The position numbers were made by a program, and so were the translations under genes. This document shows positions 1 through 9,737 of a stretch of DNA of 52,340 bases, piece after piece. The stretch's first letter is position 1, and the number at the start of each line of letters is the position of its first letter. Source of the DNA: an uncultured Bacteroidia bacterium. Lineage in GTDB: Bacteria; Bacteroidota; Bacteroidia; J057; CALLMJ01. The stretch lies in contig CALLMJ010000001.1 of NCBI GenBank assembly GCA_938006875.1, forward strand, positions 1 through 52,340, written 5' to 3'. The notes beneath the pieces are model-generated. The model was given only the letters and a program-made list of their open reading frames with translations, did not search any database and had not been told where the DNA came from.

Positions 1-2433
1 GAACTCGTTATCTTCTAATGGTAAGTTAGGATTGGATTGGTATCTTGGGTAATTTGAGCTAGAAATTAATATTTTGATTTTATGACCTTTACCAAAAGAG
101 TAAGCAATGGGCAACATTTTGAATTTTAATTCATAAATAGAATCAGATTTTGCGTTAGACCATTTAATAGTATCAACAGCTTCGTTACTAATCAACCATT
201 TATCTTCGGCGTAAGCTCTTGCATAATCACGAGCACGAATATTTAAAGCTCCTTCTGAGACATACAATTCTCTACCATCAGGGCATACATCTACAATTCT
301 AATAATAAAATCACAATTGGATTCTTCTAGGAATAATGTACCTTGAGGTTTTGTTTTCGCGTAAAGCATTGCAATAGGCTCTCCAATAATACAAACAGAG
401 TCTGTAATGGTATTAGAAATAAATTGTAGGACGTCAGGTCTATCCATAGTTTTCGTTTTCCAATCTAGATTTGCTAAATTCATTTGGCCTTGGCTGGTTC
501 TTGAACCATCAGGAGTATAAACAATCATATTGTTTCCACCAGTTGTAATTACAGCATCATTGGGGTCTGAAACATAAGAAAGAGTACCTTCATTGGTGGT
601 AGGTTTTCTAAAATCTACTGTTCCATTTTGATGTAAATACAAAGGAGTTGGAGTTACAATACTAGGAATTGGAAATGTATCAGCTTCATACCAGTAATTA
701 CCAACGCTTGGGTTTCCATTTAAACCATCGTAAGGGTCATTACCGTTGGGTCCAACTACATAAAACCTAACAGGTTTCATTCCACCGGGTTTGGAAGCAT
801 CTAATTCTATATTTTGAGGGGGGGTTAAAACTGTACCAGAAGTATCCCCAATCAAAGACTGACCTGTTGCAGGAATGGTTAAATATTGTACTTGGTTAGA
901 ATCCGATAAAGCACTTTTAATACGAATAGGAAAATTTCTTAAAGGACCTGTGCCATTGATAAAATTAAAGAAATCTGTAAAAGAAGAAGTAAAAGTATCC
1001 GCGGGAACCATAATTTGAGTACCAGGAATACCTGTATTTTGCCATTCATTAATGGGTGGAAAGATTACAGTAGGTTCCCCTAATAGTTTTCTAAACCAAG
1101 TAATTAATTCGGATTTTCCTACATCACCAATATTAGAAGTTGAAATATTATCAAATGTAACTCCCATGATATCACCTACATTTTTTTTGTAAGTAACATC
1201 ACCTGTTGTTCTTGAACCAATAGTTTGATGAGCCCAAGGTCCTATTACGAGTTTTTGATAATAACGATTTTTCCCTTTTAATTCTTTTAATAAATACTGC
1301 CAAGTTTGCAACTGACCATCCGTAAAAATATCCCACCAACCTGTTAAATGATAAATAGGAACATCCAAAAAAGTATATCTACTCACAGGACCGTTTCTCA
1401 TAGGATTACCGTTAGCATCTAAAGTTGCACGACTCATATCCATTACAGGCCTTAATTCAGAATGGGGATAATGGGCACCATTACTTACTGCCCAAGCATC
1501 AATGGCTGTTTCTGCTGCTATTCTTGAAGTAGTGATTCCGGGTCCGTAATCTTGTAAAGAATGAATTCCATTATAAATACTGGTATCATTAGGGTCATTT
1601 ACAAAATTATATCTTTCCACTTGACCTCTTAGCCAACCATCTATAATTCTTTCACGATAAACACCATTATGGTGCCCTGTTGCATGGTAATGTTCTGCGG
1701 AAGCAACAATAGGAACTAGGGCTTTCAATCCGGGTTGGTCGGGGTCAATTTTATGAGCACCTGCTAACTGATATTGGGAGTTTCCTAATGCTGATGCTCC
1801 CAGCATGCCAATGCTACCATTACATAACAAGTTATCAGTAGAATCAATAACATTATCGTGGTTGGAGTCCCATCGCATTTCGTTCAATATCCATTGAAGG
1901 GTATTGTAACCATCTTCATGTTGATTGGCTTCTTTATTGGGGGTTTTATCTAAGGGGTGACCACTGGTAGGAGAATTCATATAAGGGGTTTTATCCCATG
2001 AATCGGAATACATCGGTAAATAAACACCTTCTGAACGATATCTTCCTCTCATATCCTGCACAATTCCACAATAACCCAATAAAGATTCAATTTGACCTTG
2101 AGTTGGATCTTCTTTATTATATGGAGTTCTTGTAAAAATAACCGGTAACTGCCATGGATTGGCTTGACCCGGATAATAATAGTACTGAGTACCTTTTTTA
2201 GCTATCATTAAACTTACATTGTTTCCAAATAAGTTGAAAGAAGCTTTAAAATCATCTTGTAGAATAGGAACGAATACATCGGTAGCTAATCTAGCACCAT
2301 CTGGCATAGGAACCATAAATTCCATTCTTTCTACCATTTCTTCCAATCCATCAATATTTCCATTGTTATTCCCTTGCGCATGAACCATTTGTGTTAATGA
2401 CAAGGCGATGAGACCTAATAGGTATTTTTTCAT
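1..2433 (-). CDS. CocE/NonD (X-Pro dipeptidyl-peptidase-like) family hydrolase, 3' end beyond left window edge; absent from supplied ORF track
   Basis: Minus strand is open from ATG at 2433 to the window edge: MKKYLLGLIALSLTQMVHAQ (signal peptide) ... MVPMPDGARLATDVFVP ... VIFTRTPYNKE ... GYCGIVQDMRGRYRSEG ... GSIGMLGASALGNSQ ... HLTGWWDIFTDGQ ... KLVIGPWAHQT, typical of CocE/NonD hydrolases. Confidence 0.9.
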   Translation of the reverse strand, partial: MKKYLLGLIALSLTQMVHAQGNNNGNIDGLEEMVERMEFMVPMPDGARLATDVFVPILQDDFKASFNLFGNNVSLMIAKKGTQYYYYPGQANPWQLPVIFTRTPYNKEDPTQGQIESLLGYCGIVQDMRGRYRSEGVYLPMYSDSWDKTPYMNSPTSGHPLDKTPNKEANQHEDGYNTLQWILNEMRWDSNHDNVIDSTDNLLCNGSIGMLGASALGNSQYQLAGAHKIDPDQPGLKALVPIVASAEHYHATGHHNGVYRERIIDGWLRGQVERYNFVNDPNDTSIYNGIHSLQDYGPGITTSRIAAETAIDAWAVSNGAHYPHSELRPVMDMSRATLDANGNPMRNGPVSRYTFLDVPIYHLTGWWDIFTDGQLQTWQYLLKELKGKNRYYQKLVIGPWAHQTIGSRTTGDVTYKKNVGDIMGVTFDNISTSNIGDVGKSELITWFRKLLGEPTVIFPPINEWQNTGIPGTQIMVPADTFTSSFTDFFNFINGTGPLRNFPIRIKSALSDSNQVQYLTIPATGQSLIGDTSGTVLTPPQNIELDASKPGGMKPVRFYVVGPNGNDPYDGLNGNPSVGNYWYEADTFPIPSIVTPTPLYLHQNGTVDFRKPTTNEGTLSYVSDPNDAVITTGGNNMIVYTPDGSRTSQGQMNLANLDWKTKTMDRPDVLQFISNTITDSVCIIGEPIAMLYAKTKPQGTLFLEESNCDFIIRIVDVCPDGRELYVSEGALNIRARDYARAYAEDKWLISNEAVDTIKWSNAKSDSIYELKFKMLPIAYSFGKGHKIKILISSSNYPRYQSNPNLPLEDNEF

Positions 2434-2667
2434 ATGAATAATTTTAAACTTTTACGCTACAAAAATAATATTTTTTGATATTACTTTAAAATTTTTTTAT
2501 CTTTTTTCATTTTCCTTGATAATTTTTAACTTTATTTCTTGATTATTTTGACTGTTTTACATAAATTTTCCTTTCTATAAACTTTGAGTTTTTCGTAATC
2601 TATTTAATTTTTTTACAAATTGTTGAACCTAAATTTAATATTATTATTTTTGCAAAGTTTATAAACC

Positions 2668-3861
2668 ATGAAATTTAAACAAACTGAAATTGATAAATTA
2701 GAACTAACAGATACCATTAAATGTTCTAATTGTGGTAATTCTGTATCCTTATCAACAGAAGAAACTACAAATTGTGACTTCTGTAACTCTGAAGTAAAGA
2801 TTCCTGAAAATTATCGAAAACTAAAACAAAAACAATTAGAACGCCAAAAACAATTAGACGAAGCAGAAGAAGTTTATAAAGAAATTTCTATTCCTCCTAA
2901 AAAATGGATGCTCACTTGGAATAATTTAGCAGAAGGAGTTTTTAGTATGATAAGTTTAGTAGTTACTATTTTTGTTTGGTTAGGAGGTGCAATGGCTTTG
3001 GCTTTGATTTTTTTCCTTTACTTTGGTATTATGGCTATTGCCCCAATTATCCATGTAAACTACCTAGATACCATCGGAGCTGGGTGGATTTACCTAATTA
3101 CATTTGCTTTATTTACTTTACTTATTATTTTGCCCATGGTTCTAAACGCTTTTGTGAAAGACTTCTTAGTTTTAAAAACCACCCTTCAAGCTAATTTAAT
3201 GGCAAAATTTTCTGATGATAATAAAAAAATTCCTATTTGTAGAAATTGTGGTGCTCCGTTAGATACTCTAAAACCTCATTTCTGTATTCCTTGTGATTAT
3301 TGCGAAACTGAAAACATCATTAACGTAAAAACTGATTGGTTTACCAAAATTAAAGAATTTACAGTTTGGCAATTCAAAACATTAGATAAAGCTCTTAAAC
3401 AATTTCATTTATACAAAAAAGAAATGAAAGAAAACTTAAACTTATGGATTTATGGATCTGTATTTTTCCTTTTTATTAGTTATGGAATTGGAGTGTTTGT
3501 TACTTGGATTGATTTAGAAGATAAAAATCCACCTAATTGGAAAGTTCTTACCTCACAACCTCAAAAGTTATATTCAAACAAAGACCATTCAACTTTATTG
3601 TTAAATCAAAAAAATGAATGGAAAAATGAAGATTATTGGATTGCATTAGATTACAATCAAAATCTTGTAGTTCAAATAGAGAGTGAATTTAAACCTCAAG
3701 TGGTTATATCAAACACTACCACCTCAGATGGAAATAAAATTGCTGATTTTTTAAAAGAAACTTTACCTAATCAATGGGAATGGAAAGCCCCTTATAAAGG
3801 TAAATTTTTACTTACTATCAAAGGAAATACACCTTTTTTTATAACTGTGAGTGTAAAGTAA
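2668..3861 (+). CDS. Membrane protein with two zinc-ribbon-like CxxC...CxxC modules
   Basis: ORF of 397 aa; CSNCGN...CDFCN and CRNCGA...CDYCE; several hydrophobic segments; TATTTTTG motif just upstream. Confidence 0.7.
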   Translation: MKFKQTEIDKLELTDTIKCSNCGNSVSLSTEETTNCDFCNSEVKIPENYRKLKQKQLERQKQLDEAEEVYKEISIPPKKWMLTWNNLAEGVFSMISLVVTIFVWLGGAMALALIFFLYFGIMAIAPIIHVNYLDTIGAGWIYLITFALFTLLIILPMVLNAFVKDFLVLKTTLQANLMAKFSDDNKKIPICRNCGAPLDTLKPHFCIPCDYCETENIINVKTDWFTKIKEFTVWQFKTLDKALKQFHLYKKEMKENLNLWIYGSVFFLFISYGIGVFVTWIDLEDKNPPNWKVLTSQPQKLYSNKDHSTLLLNQKNEWKNEDYWIALDYNQNLVVQIESEFKPQVVISNTTTSDGNKIADFLKETLPNQWEWKAPYKGKFLLTIKGNTPFFITVSVK

Positions 3862-3877
3862 TAATAAAAATTTTTTT

Positions 3878-4040
3878 GGGGCTTACCTACTCACTAACAC
3901 TTTGGGGTCGGTTGCTACGTTTACACTGAGCTTTCCGAAGAGGGCTTCGCAAACGCTTCTGCATTTCGGTGAACTCAATATATCCTTTTTACACTTTTTT
4001 CAAAAGCATCAAAAGGCAGTGCCACTTCGTAGTCAATGAG
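3878..4040 (+). repeat. Palindromic repeat family 1, intergenic copy A
   Basis: ggtcggttgctacgtttacactgagctttccgaagagggcttcgc...gcatttcggtgaactcaatatatcc, similar to copies near 8.85, 12.4 and 40.05 kb; downstream AAAGGCAGTGCC matches AAAGGTAGTGCT in copy D. Confidence 0.7.
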
Positions 4041-4097
4041 TATTATTGAATTGTACCCTCCCCCTCACACTTATGTCGAAATAAAATTGTAAATTCT

Positions 4098-5126
4098 TTA
4101 TATCTTTTTAATCACTTCTACCACTTTTTCCACCATTAATTCTGTAATATTCAAATGAGTAACCATACGAATATGTCTTTCTCCAACGGGTAAACACAAT
4201 ATTTGGTGTTCTTTAAGTTTGAAAATAATTTCTAATGGGTGTAAATTAGGCTTTACTTGAAAAAGAATAATATTGGTTTGAACAGGAAAAACATGATGAA
4301 CAAAAGAGGTTTTTGCAAGATTATCAGAAATTATTTTAGCATGCTGATGGTCATTAGCAAGCTTTTGAATGTTATTTTCAAGAGCATAAATTCCCGCTGC
4401 TGCTAAGTAACCAGCTTGTCTCAAGCCACCACCCATCAATTTTCTGAATCTTTTAGCACGTTTAATAAAATCTTTTTTTCCTAAGAGAACACTACCCACA
4501 GGTGCGCCCAACCCTTTACTCAAACAAATGGAGATGCTATCAAACACTTTTCCATAGTCTAATGGATTTTCATTTTGAGCAATTATTGCATTAAACAACC
4601 TTGCTCCGTCTAAATGTAAGGCCATTTGATTTTGTTCACAAACTTTTTGGATATTTAAGATTTCTTGAAAATCATAACAAGCACCGCCTCCTCGATTGGC
4701 AGTATTTTCTAAACATACTAAACGGCTTATAGGTTGGTGAATATCATCGGGTCTTATGACTTTTATTATCTGTTCTCCAGTTATTCTACCATAATTACCT
4801 TCTAAAACTCGGGGTTGGCAACCTGAATGAAAAGCAATTCCACCGCCTTCATAATAAAAAACATGGGAATGAGCCTCACAAATTACTTCATCACCGGGTT
4901 GAGTATGCGTTTTAATAGCAATTTGATTAGTCATAGTCCCAGAAGGACAAAAAAGACCTGCTTCCGTACCTAACATTTCTGCGAGTTTTTTTTCTAATTT
5001 TTGTACGGTTGGGTCTTCACCAAAAACATCATCACCTACCTCCGCTTGCATCATAAATTCTAACATTTCTTGGGTAGGCTTTGTAACAGTGTCTGACCTT
5101 AAATCAATAATTTGTGAATGAACCAT
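4098..5126 (-). CDS. ltaE: Low-specificity L-threonine aldolase (beta-eliminating lyase family)
   Basis: [62 protein letters not shown] motifs. Confidence 0.92.
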   Translation of the reverse strand: MVHSQIIDLRSDTVTKPTQEMLEFMMQAEVGDDVFGEDPTVQKLEKKLAEMLGTEAGLFCPSGTMTNQIAIKTHTQPGDEVICEAHSHVFYYEGGGIAFHSGCQPRVLEGNYGRITGEQIIKVIRPDDIHQPISRLVCLENTANRGGGACYDFQEILNIQKVCEQNQMALHLDGARLFNAIIAQNENPLDYGKVFDSISICLSKGLGAPVGSVLLGKKDFIKRAKRFRKLMGGGLRQAGYLAAAGIYALENNIQKLANDHQHAKIISDNLAKTSFVHHVFPVQTNIILFQVKPNLHPLEIIFKLKEHQILCLPVGERHIRMVTHLNITELMVEKVVEVIKKI

Positions 5127-5586
5127 TTTCTTTTATTTCCTTTAAAATTTTTTGAATATTTTCTAACTCATAACCTTTTTGTAGTAGATACTTTTGAGTT
5201 TTGAGATAAGCATCTTTATCATCATACAAAGATTGTATTTTTTTCTTTGCCAGTTGATATAAATTTTGAAAATACTCTTCATCATCAATTTCCGATAAAG
5301 CGATTTCAACAAGTTTTGAAGAAAAGTTTTGAGCATTTAATTCATACAAAATTTTTTCTTTACCCCATTTACAATTTCTAAATTTACCTCTGACAAAGGA
5401 TTTTACAAAACGTTCTTCATCTATAAATTTTTCTGTTTTGAGTTCTTGAATTAAATCAAAGATTTGTTGTTCATTTTGAAGACCCAATGATTTTAATTTT
5501 TCTTTTACTTGGTTTTCAGAACGTTCTTGATAAGCACAAAATTGATAAATTTTTTTTCTAATAGATTTAAAATCTTGAATTTTCAT
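5104..5586 (-). CDS. recX: Regulatory protein RecX
   Basis: RecX-like composition and length ([43 protein letters not shown]; start reassigned from 5607 to the internal ATG at 5586 because the extension contains the promoter motif). Confidence 0.85.
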   Translation of the reverse strand: MKIQDFKSIRKKIYQFCAYQERSENQVKEKLKSLGLQNEQQIFDLIQELKTEKFIDEERFVKSFVRGKFRNCKWGKEKILYELNAQNFSSKLVEIALSEIDDEEYFQNLYQLAKKKIQSLYDDKDAYLKTQKYLLQKGYELENIQKILKEIKENGSFTNY

Positions 5587-5593
5587 TATACCG

Positions 5594-5601
5594 CAAAAAT
5601 A
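5594..5601 (-). promoter_or_regulatory. Bacteroidota -7 motif (TATTTTTG) of recX
   Basis: CAAAAATA on + strand, 7 nt from the recX ATG. Confidence 0.55.
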
Positions 5602-5614
5602 AAACAATTAAAAC

Positions 5615-6964
5615 TTATTGAGAATTATTCAAAGGTATAATCCAATCAAAAGCTTTAAAAGGGGTATATTTTTTTTCGGCTAAATTTACACTGGGGTTTA
5701 CATAAACTTGTGAGGGTCTTCCATTTAAAGAGCAATAACTATCCGCATAAACCTCTACTTTTTTTCCTTCTTTTTGATATTTATCCTTTAAAAAATGTGC
5801 AAATTCTAATATCATGTCGGGTTGAGTAGAAAGTTGTTTTACTTGGTTTTTGGTTAAGTAGTTTTCTGGTCGTTCAATCCATTGTTTTTTAGTTTGAGGT
5901 TCTTTGATGATGTACTCTAAATGAGCGGCTTTTTCAATAAGCATAATATGCCAAGCAAAACGAAAACCTTCCTCTGTCCAAAGCATATTTCCTGTATACA
6001 ATAAAAACCTGAAAGGTAAAAAAAACTGTAATCCTATAAAAATGGGAAGTAACTTATAAAAAATTGATGATAAAAAGGGTTTGGGTAATGATACATTTTT
6101 TGTATTTTGGGGGGGATTAAAAAGATGAAATTTAAAAAAAGTTAAAATTTTTTGATGAAAATGAGGCTCAAAGAATATCAATATACAAGCTGACATAATG
6201 AAAGGAAACATTCCGATATAAAATAAAAGGTGGGTCAAAAGATGGAAAATGATAGCAATAAAAAAAGCATAAATACGAGTTGGTTTATAGAATAAAAGAA
6301 AAGGTAAAGATAAATCCATGAGCATTGCTCCCCACGAAAATATATAAGCAGCCCATTCTTGAGCAAAAATAGGTCCTAATAAAAACCAATGACTTGAACT
6401 TCCTAACCAAATCTTTAAAGGTTGAGCCAAAATCAACCAATCATACTTGATTTTACATAACCCACCAAAAAAATAAACCGATACAATTTGAAGTTTTAAA
6501 ATCAAAATCATATAATAAGGAATTTCTTTTGAAAAAATTTGAGGTTTTAGTTTTACATCTATGGAATAGGCTTTATGGGCAGGTAAAAAGATGAACAAAA
6601 AACTTAACATGCTAATTAAGTAGTAATGGTTCAAATAGTTAGATTTATCCATTAGTTCAATGTAAGTAAAACTTAAAAAGAAAATCCCAGCACATGCGCG
6701 GTACCAAAATCCTAAAGCAATACCTAATGCACTCAATCCACAAATTCCAAATAAAAAATAGATGTAAGGGCTTTTAAAGGGTTTAATCCATTCAAAACCA
6801 TAGTAAGAAAAAAAATATTCAGGTTTTATATATAGTTCATCAATCCATCCATTTAAAAAAAAACGGAGTATAGAAAAAAACATTAATAAACCAAAAGCTA
6901 ATCTAAAAAAAGCTAACGATTCAATAGGATAGGGTTCTAATAATTTTTGAAAATATAGTTTCAT
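5615..6964 (-). CDS. HTTM / vitamin-K-dependent gamma-carboxylase-like membrane protein
   Basis: FFRLAFGLLMFFSILRF, ...FTYIELMDKSNYLNHYYLISMLSFLFIFLPAHKAYSID, LQIVSVYFFGGLCKI, typical HTTM-family pattern. Confidence 0.8.
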   Translation of the reverse strand: MKLYFQKLLEPYPIESLAFFRLAFGLLMFFSILRFFLNGWIDELYIKPEYFFSYYGFEWIKPFKSPYIYFLFGICGLSALGIALGFWYRACAGIFFLSFTYIELMDKSNYLNHYYLISMLSFLFIFLPAHKAYSIDVKLKPQIFSKEIPYYMILILKLQIVSVYFFGGLCKIKYDWLILAQPLKIWLGSSSHWFLLGPIFAQEWAAYIFSWGAMLMDLSLPFLLFYKPTRIYAFFIAIIFHLLTHLLFYIGMFPFIMSACILIFFEPHFHQKILTFFKFHLFNPPQNTKNVSLPKPFLSSIFYKLLPIFIGLQFFLPFRFLLYTGNMLWTEEGFRFAWHIMLIEKAAHLEYIIKEPQTKKQWIERPENYLTKNQVKQLSTQPDMILEFAHFLKDKYQKEGKKVEVYADSYCSLNGRPSQVYVNPSVNLAEKKYTPFKAFDWIIPLNNSQ

Positions 6965-6991
6965 GAATATTTAAGGTTTGAATGCAAAAAT

Positions 6992-7021
6992 AAAAAAACT
7001 CTCCAGAAAACCAGAGAGTTT
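6992..7021 (-). terminator. Intrinsic terminator downstream of nuoC
   Basis: AACTCTC...GAGAGTT inverted repeat followed by T-run on minus strand. Confidence 0.65.
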
Positions 7022-7044
7022 TAAAGAAATATGAAAAACATACA

Positions 7045-7536
7045 TTAATATCCTTTGGGGGGATCTTTTTCTGGTGTTTGAATAGAACCCGGAATACCAA
7101 TAAGAGGGAACTCCTTTCTTAATGGAAAATATTCAAAATCTTCTGGCATATAGATTCTTCTTAAATCAGGATGACCCGTAAAAATTACTCCCATCATGTC
7201 ATATTGTTCCCTTTCATACCAATTCGCTGAAGGCCAAATATCCGTAACAGTAGGAACTTCTGGTTTATCTTCAGAAATTTTTGATTTTACACGAACTCGA
7301 GAATTATTAGATAAATTAAAAACATTATAAGAAATTTCGAATCTATCACCATCTTCATATAAATCGGTTACAACAATATCTACTAAATAATCAAAACCTT
7401 GATTCGTTTTTAAATCTTTTAAAAAATCATGCAGACCCGATATTTTTACAATAAAAGTAACTTCGCCTGCATACTCTTTGATTTCCAGTATATTTTGCTC
7501 CTGGGTAGATTTTAACTGTTCGACGTATGTACTCAT
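7045..7536 (-). CDS. nuoC: NADH-quinone oxidoreductase subunit C
   Basis: WYEREQYDMMGVIFTGHPDLRRIYMPEDFEYFPLRKEFPL is the NuoC/30 kDa signature; start set at MSTYVEQ. Confidence 0.9.
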   Translation of the reverse strand: MSTYVEQLKSTQEQNILEIKEYAGEVTFIVKISGLHDFLKDLKTNQGFDYLVDIVVTDLYEDGDRFEISYNVFNLSNNSRVRVKSKISEDKPEVPTVTDIWPSANWYEREQYDMMGVIFTGHPDLRRIYMPEDFEYFPLRKEFPLIGIPGSIQTPEKDPPKGY

Positions 7537-7669
7537 TGAGTGCTTATTTTCAAACTGCAATATTAAAAAAACATTTTTTTATTTCCAAAACCTTCAAAAA
7601 AACTTTTCGTATTCTTGAAATTTATTGTATATTTGCGAACATTATTTTCTTAACGATTGTTTGATAATT

Positions 7670-8209
7670 ATGGAAAAAAATCAAATTTTGAAAGATAAAG
7701 TTTATATACCTTTAATTTGGGTTTTATCTATTGCTATTCCTATGGTAGTCGCTGTTTTACTTTATATGCCAAAATTGAGTATTACCGGCTTTAACGTGAA
7801 ATTTTTACCCACACTTAATGCAAGTATTAATTTTACCGTTAGTATTTTGTTAATTCTTGGTGTATATTTTATCAAAAATAAAAATTTGAAACTTCACAAA
7901 GTTTGTATGTTTTCTGCTCTGATATTATCCTCCTTATTTTTAATTTCTTATGTAATTTACCATGCTTCTGTTCCAGAAACTCGTTTTGGTGGGCAAGGAA
8001 TGATTCGTTATGTTTATTTCTTCTTTCTAATTACCCATATTTTTCTTGCCATTTTTGTAGTACCCTTAGCACTCTTTTCTATTTACAGAGGTATCAATTC
8101 CCAGATAGAATTACACAAAAAAATCGTGAAATATACCTTTCCAATATGGCTTTATGTTTCTGTTACAGGCGTAGTAGTTTATTTGATGATTTCCCCTTAT
8201 TATTCATAA
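7670..8209 (+). CDS. DUF420 family membrane protein
   Basis: LPTLNASINFTVSILLILGVYFIKNKNLKLHKVCMFSALILSSLFLISYVIYHA...FFLITHIFLAIFVVPLALFSIYRG; start MEKNQ. Confidence 0.85.
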   Translation: MEKNQILKDKVYIPLIWVLSIAIPMVVAVLLYMPKLSITGFNVKFLPTLNASINFTVSILLILGVYFIKNKNLKLHKVCMFSALILSSLFLISYVIYHASVPETRFGGQGMIRYVYFFFLITHIFLAIFVVPLALFSIYRGINSQIELHKKIVKYTFPIWLYVSVTGVVVYLMISPYYS

Positions 8210-8213
8210 ATTT

Positions 8214-8432
8214 ATGAAAAAGTATTTATTGTTTTTAATTCTGTTCTTTGTAAAATTAAGTTTTTTGATGGCTCAATGTCCTATGTGTAAACAAAATGTT
8301 CAAGCAGGTATTGAAAGCGGAGGAAAAGTAGGATTAGGTTTGAACAGTGGAATTATTTACTTATTAGCTGTTCCTTACATCATTGCTAGTATTTTTGGCT
8401 ATTGGTATTGGAAAAACCGCAATAAACTATAA
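8214..8432 (+). CDS. Small membrane protein with CPMC motif after a signal peptide
   Basis: MKKYLLFLILFFVKLSFLMAQCPMCKQNVQAG...; tightly spaced after DUF420 gene. Confidence 0.7.
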   Translation: MKKYLLFLILFFVKLSFLMAQCPMCKQNVQAGIESGGKVGLGLNSGIIYLLAVPYIIASIFGYWYWKNRNKL

Positions 8433-8436
8433 AATT

Positions 8437-8805
8437 ATGAGTTGGTTAGATAAGTACCCAGAAAAAAATCAAATTCAAAACGCAAATATGACTTCCAAAA
8501 TATTATTAAAATTAGGATTTTTTTTGGTTTTTATTGCTTTAATTTACGTTGCATTTCAGTATGCAGTAACCTTTATTAGTTCAAAAGTTTCACCCATGGT
8601 TGTCCAAACAACGAGTGCAGCAGGTTCTGGATTAGCAGCTACAGTTTTGATTACCAAATTTTTACCATTTTTTATTGCCTTTAAAGCCATTTTAAAAATC
8701 ATTAAAACCATTTTAACACTTTTGCTTTTAGCGGGATTATTTTTATTATACTTGAATATCAAACATCCTGAAACTTTTCAATCACTTACAAAAGCTTTTT
8801 CATGA
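8437..8805 (+). CDS. Hypothetical membrane protein
   Basis: Start moved to ATG 8437 (MSWLDKYPEKNQ); overlaps the next ORF by 4 nt (ATGA). Confidence 0.6.
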   Translation: MSWLDKYPEKNQIQNANMTSKILLKLGFFLVFIALIYVAFQYAVTFISSKVSPMVVQTTSAAGSGLAATVLITKFLPFFIAFKAILKIIKTILTLLLLAGLFLLYLNIKHPETFQSLTKAFS

Positions 8806-9683
8806 TTAAAATTATTAGTGATTTCCTCTTTACTAAAGCTCAAGCTCGGGCTGTTACTTTTATACAGAGCTTGCCTAAGTGGGTCTCACTTCAATTCAGT
8901 ATTTTGATGAACTCAATCTATCACAATTCTTTCTATTCTCATATTTTGCAACCAATTCCAGTACTTTCCTTAAATACCCCTAACGCATGCCTTAAAGTCT
9001 TACTTTCCTTTTTCCTTTTTTTTCCTTTTGTCAATGCCCAAAAAATCCAATCAGGTAAAAAATTTTATAAAAAATTCTACCACACTAATCTCCATAAAAT
9101 CCCTCAACATTTTGAATTTAAACAAGAAAATGAGCATTACAAAAATGATAGTTTATATGGAAATTCGGTTTGGTATGAAGAAATCAATTACCCCAAATAT
9201 TTCAGAATACAATTCGGAATGAATAACGGAAATTATGTTTTATTTCAAAATGATAGTTCTTACCGTTATGATTTTGGTGTTTTAAAAGAAAAAAAATATT
9301 CACCCAATAGACTTTTGTTTATGGTTGGTGGTTTTGTTTTTTATCCATATAAAACTTCCTTAGAAAAAATCAACAGTTTTGGTATTGACCTCAATGTTAG
9401 TTATACCACTGAATTAAATGGCAAAAAAGTAAGAGTAATTGGTTCAAAACCCAACGATTTTACCAAAAATCAATGGTGGATAGATGAAAAAACTCTACAA
9501 GTTTTAAGAATCATTGAAGAGGTTAGCCCGCAAGTTATGATGCGTTATGATTTTAAAAATTTTGAATTCATTGATAAAAAATTTTACATTGAAAACGAAG
9601 TATGGGTTTACCAAAATGAAGTTTTAGTACAAAAAGAATATTACAGGGATATTAAAATTTTGAAATTCGTATCAGAAGATTAA
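8802..9683 (+). CDS. Hypothetical secreted protein with repeat-derived N-terminal extension
   Basis: Signal-peptide-like LKVLLSFFLFFPFVNAQ lies about 60 aa in, preceded by TFIQSLPKWVSL encoded by repeat family 1; remainder looks LolA/outer-membrane-lipoprotein-like (low certainty). Confidence 0.7.
   Translation: MIKIISDFLFTKAQARAVTFIQSLPKWVSLQFSILMNSIYHNSFYSHILQPIPVLSLNTPNACLKVLLSFFLFFPFVNAQKIQSGKKFYKKFYHTNLHKIPQHFEFKQENEHYKNDSLYGNSVWYEEINYPKYFRIQFGMNNGNYVLFQNDSSYRYDFGVLKEKKYSPNRLLFMVGGFVFYPYKTSLEKINSFGIDLNVSYTTELNGKKVRVIGSKPNDFTKNQWWIDEKTLQVLRIIEEVSPQVMMRYDFKNFEFIDKKFYIENEVWVYQNEVLVQKEYYRDIKILKFVSED
8835..9010 (+). repeat. Palindromic repeat family 1, copy C, within coding sequence
   Basis: gctcgggctgttacttttatacagagcttgcctaagtgggtctcactt...gatgaactcaatctatcacaattctttc aligns with copy D; the 3' limit is approximate. 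Confidence 0.65.
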
Positions 9684-9737
9684 AAAAAATTTGGTTAAAT
9701 GAAATTTTTCTTAATTTTGTAGAATAATCAGCTGCCT

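Noticed and set aside
4021-4075. Decayed family 2 unit (caatgagtattattgaattgtacc resembling cattgagtaggcgtagccgtacc)
   Set aside because: Similarity is short and AT-rich; could be chance without an alignment score.
2976-8217. ORFs 2976..3194 and 7903..8217 on the + strand
   Set aside because: Alternate frames fully or almost fully inside better-supported CDSs.
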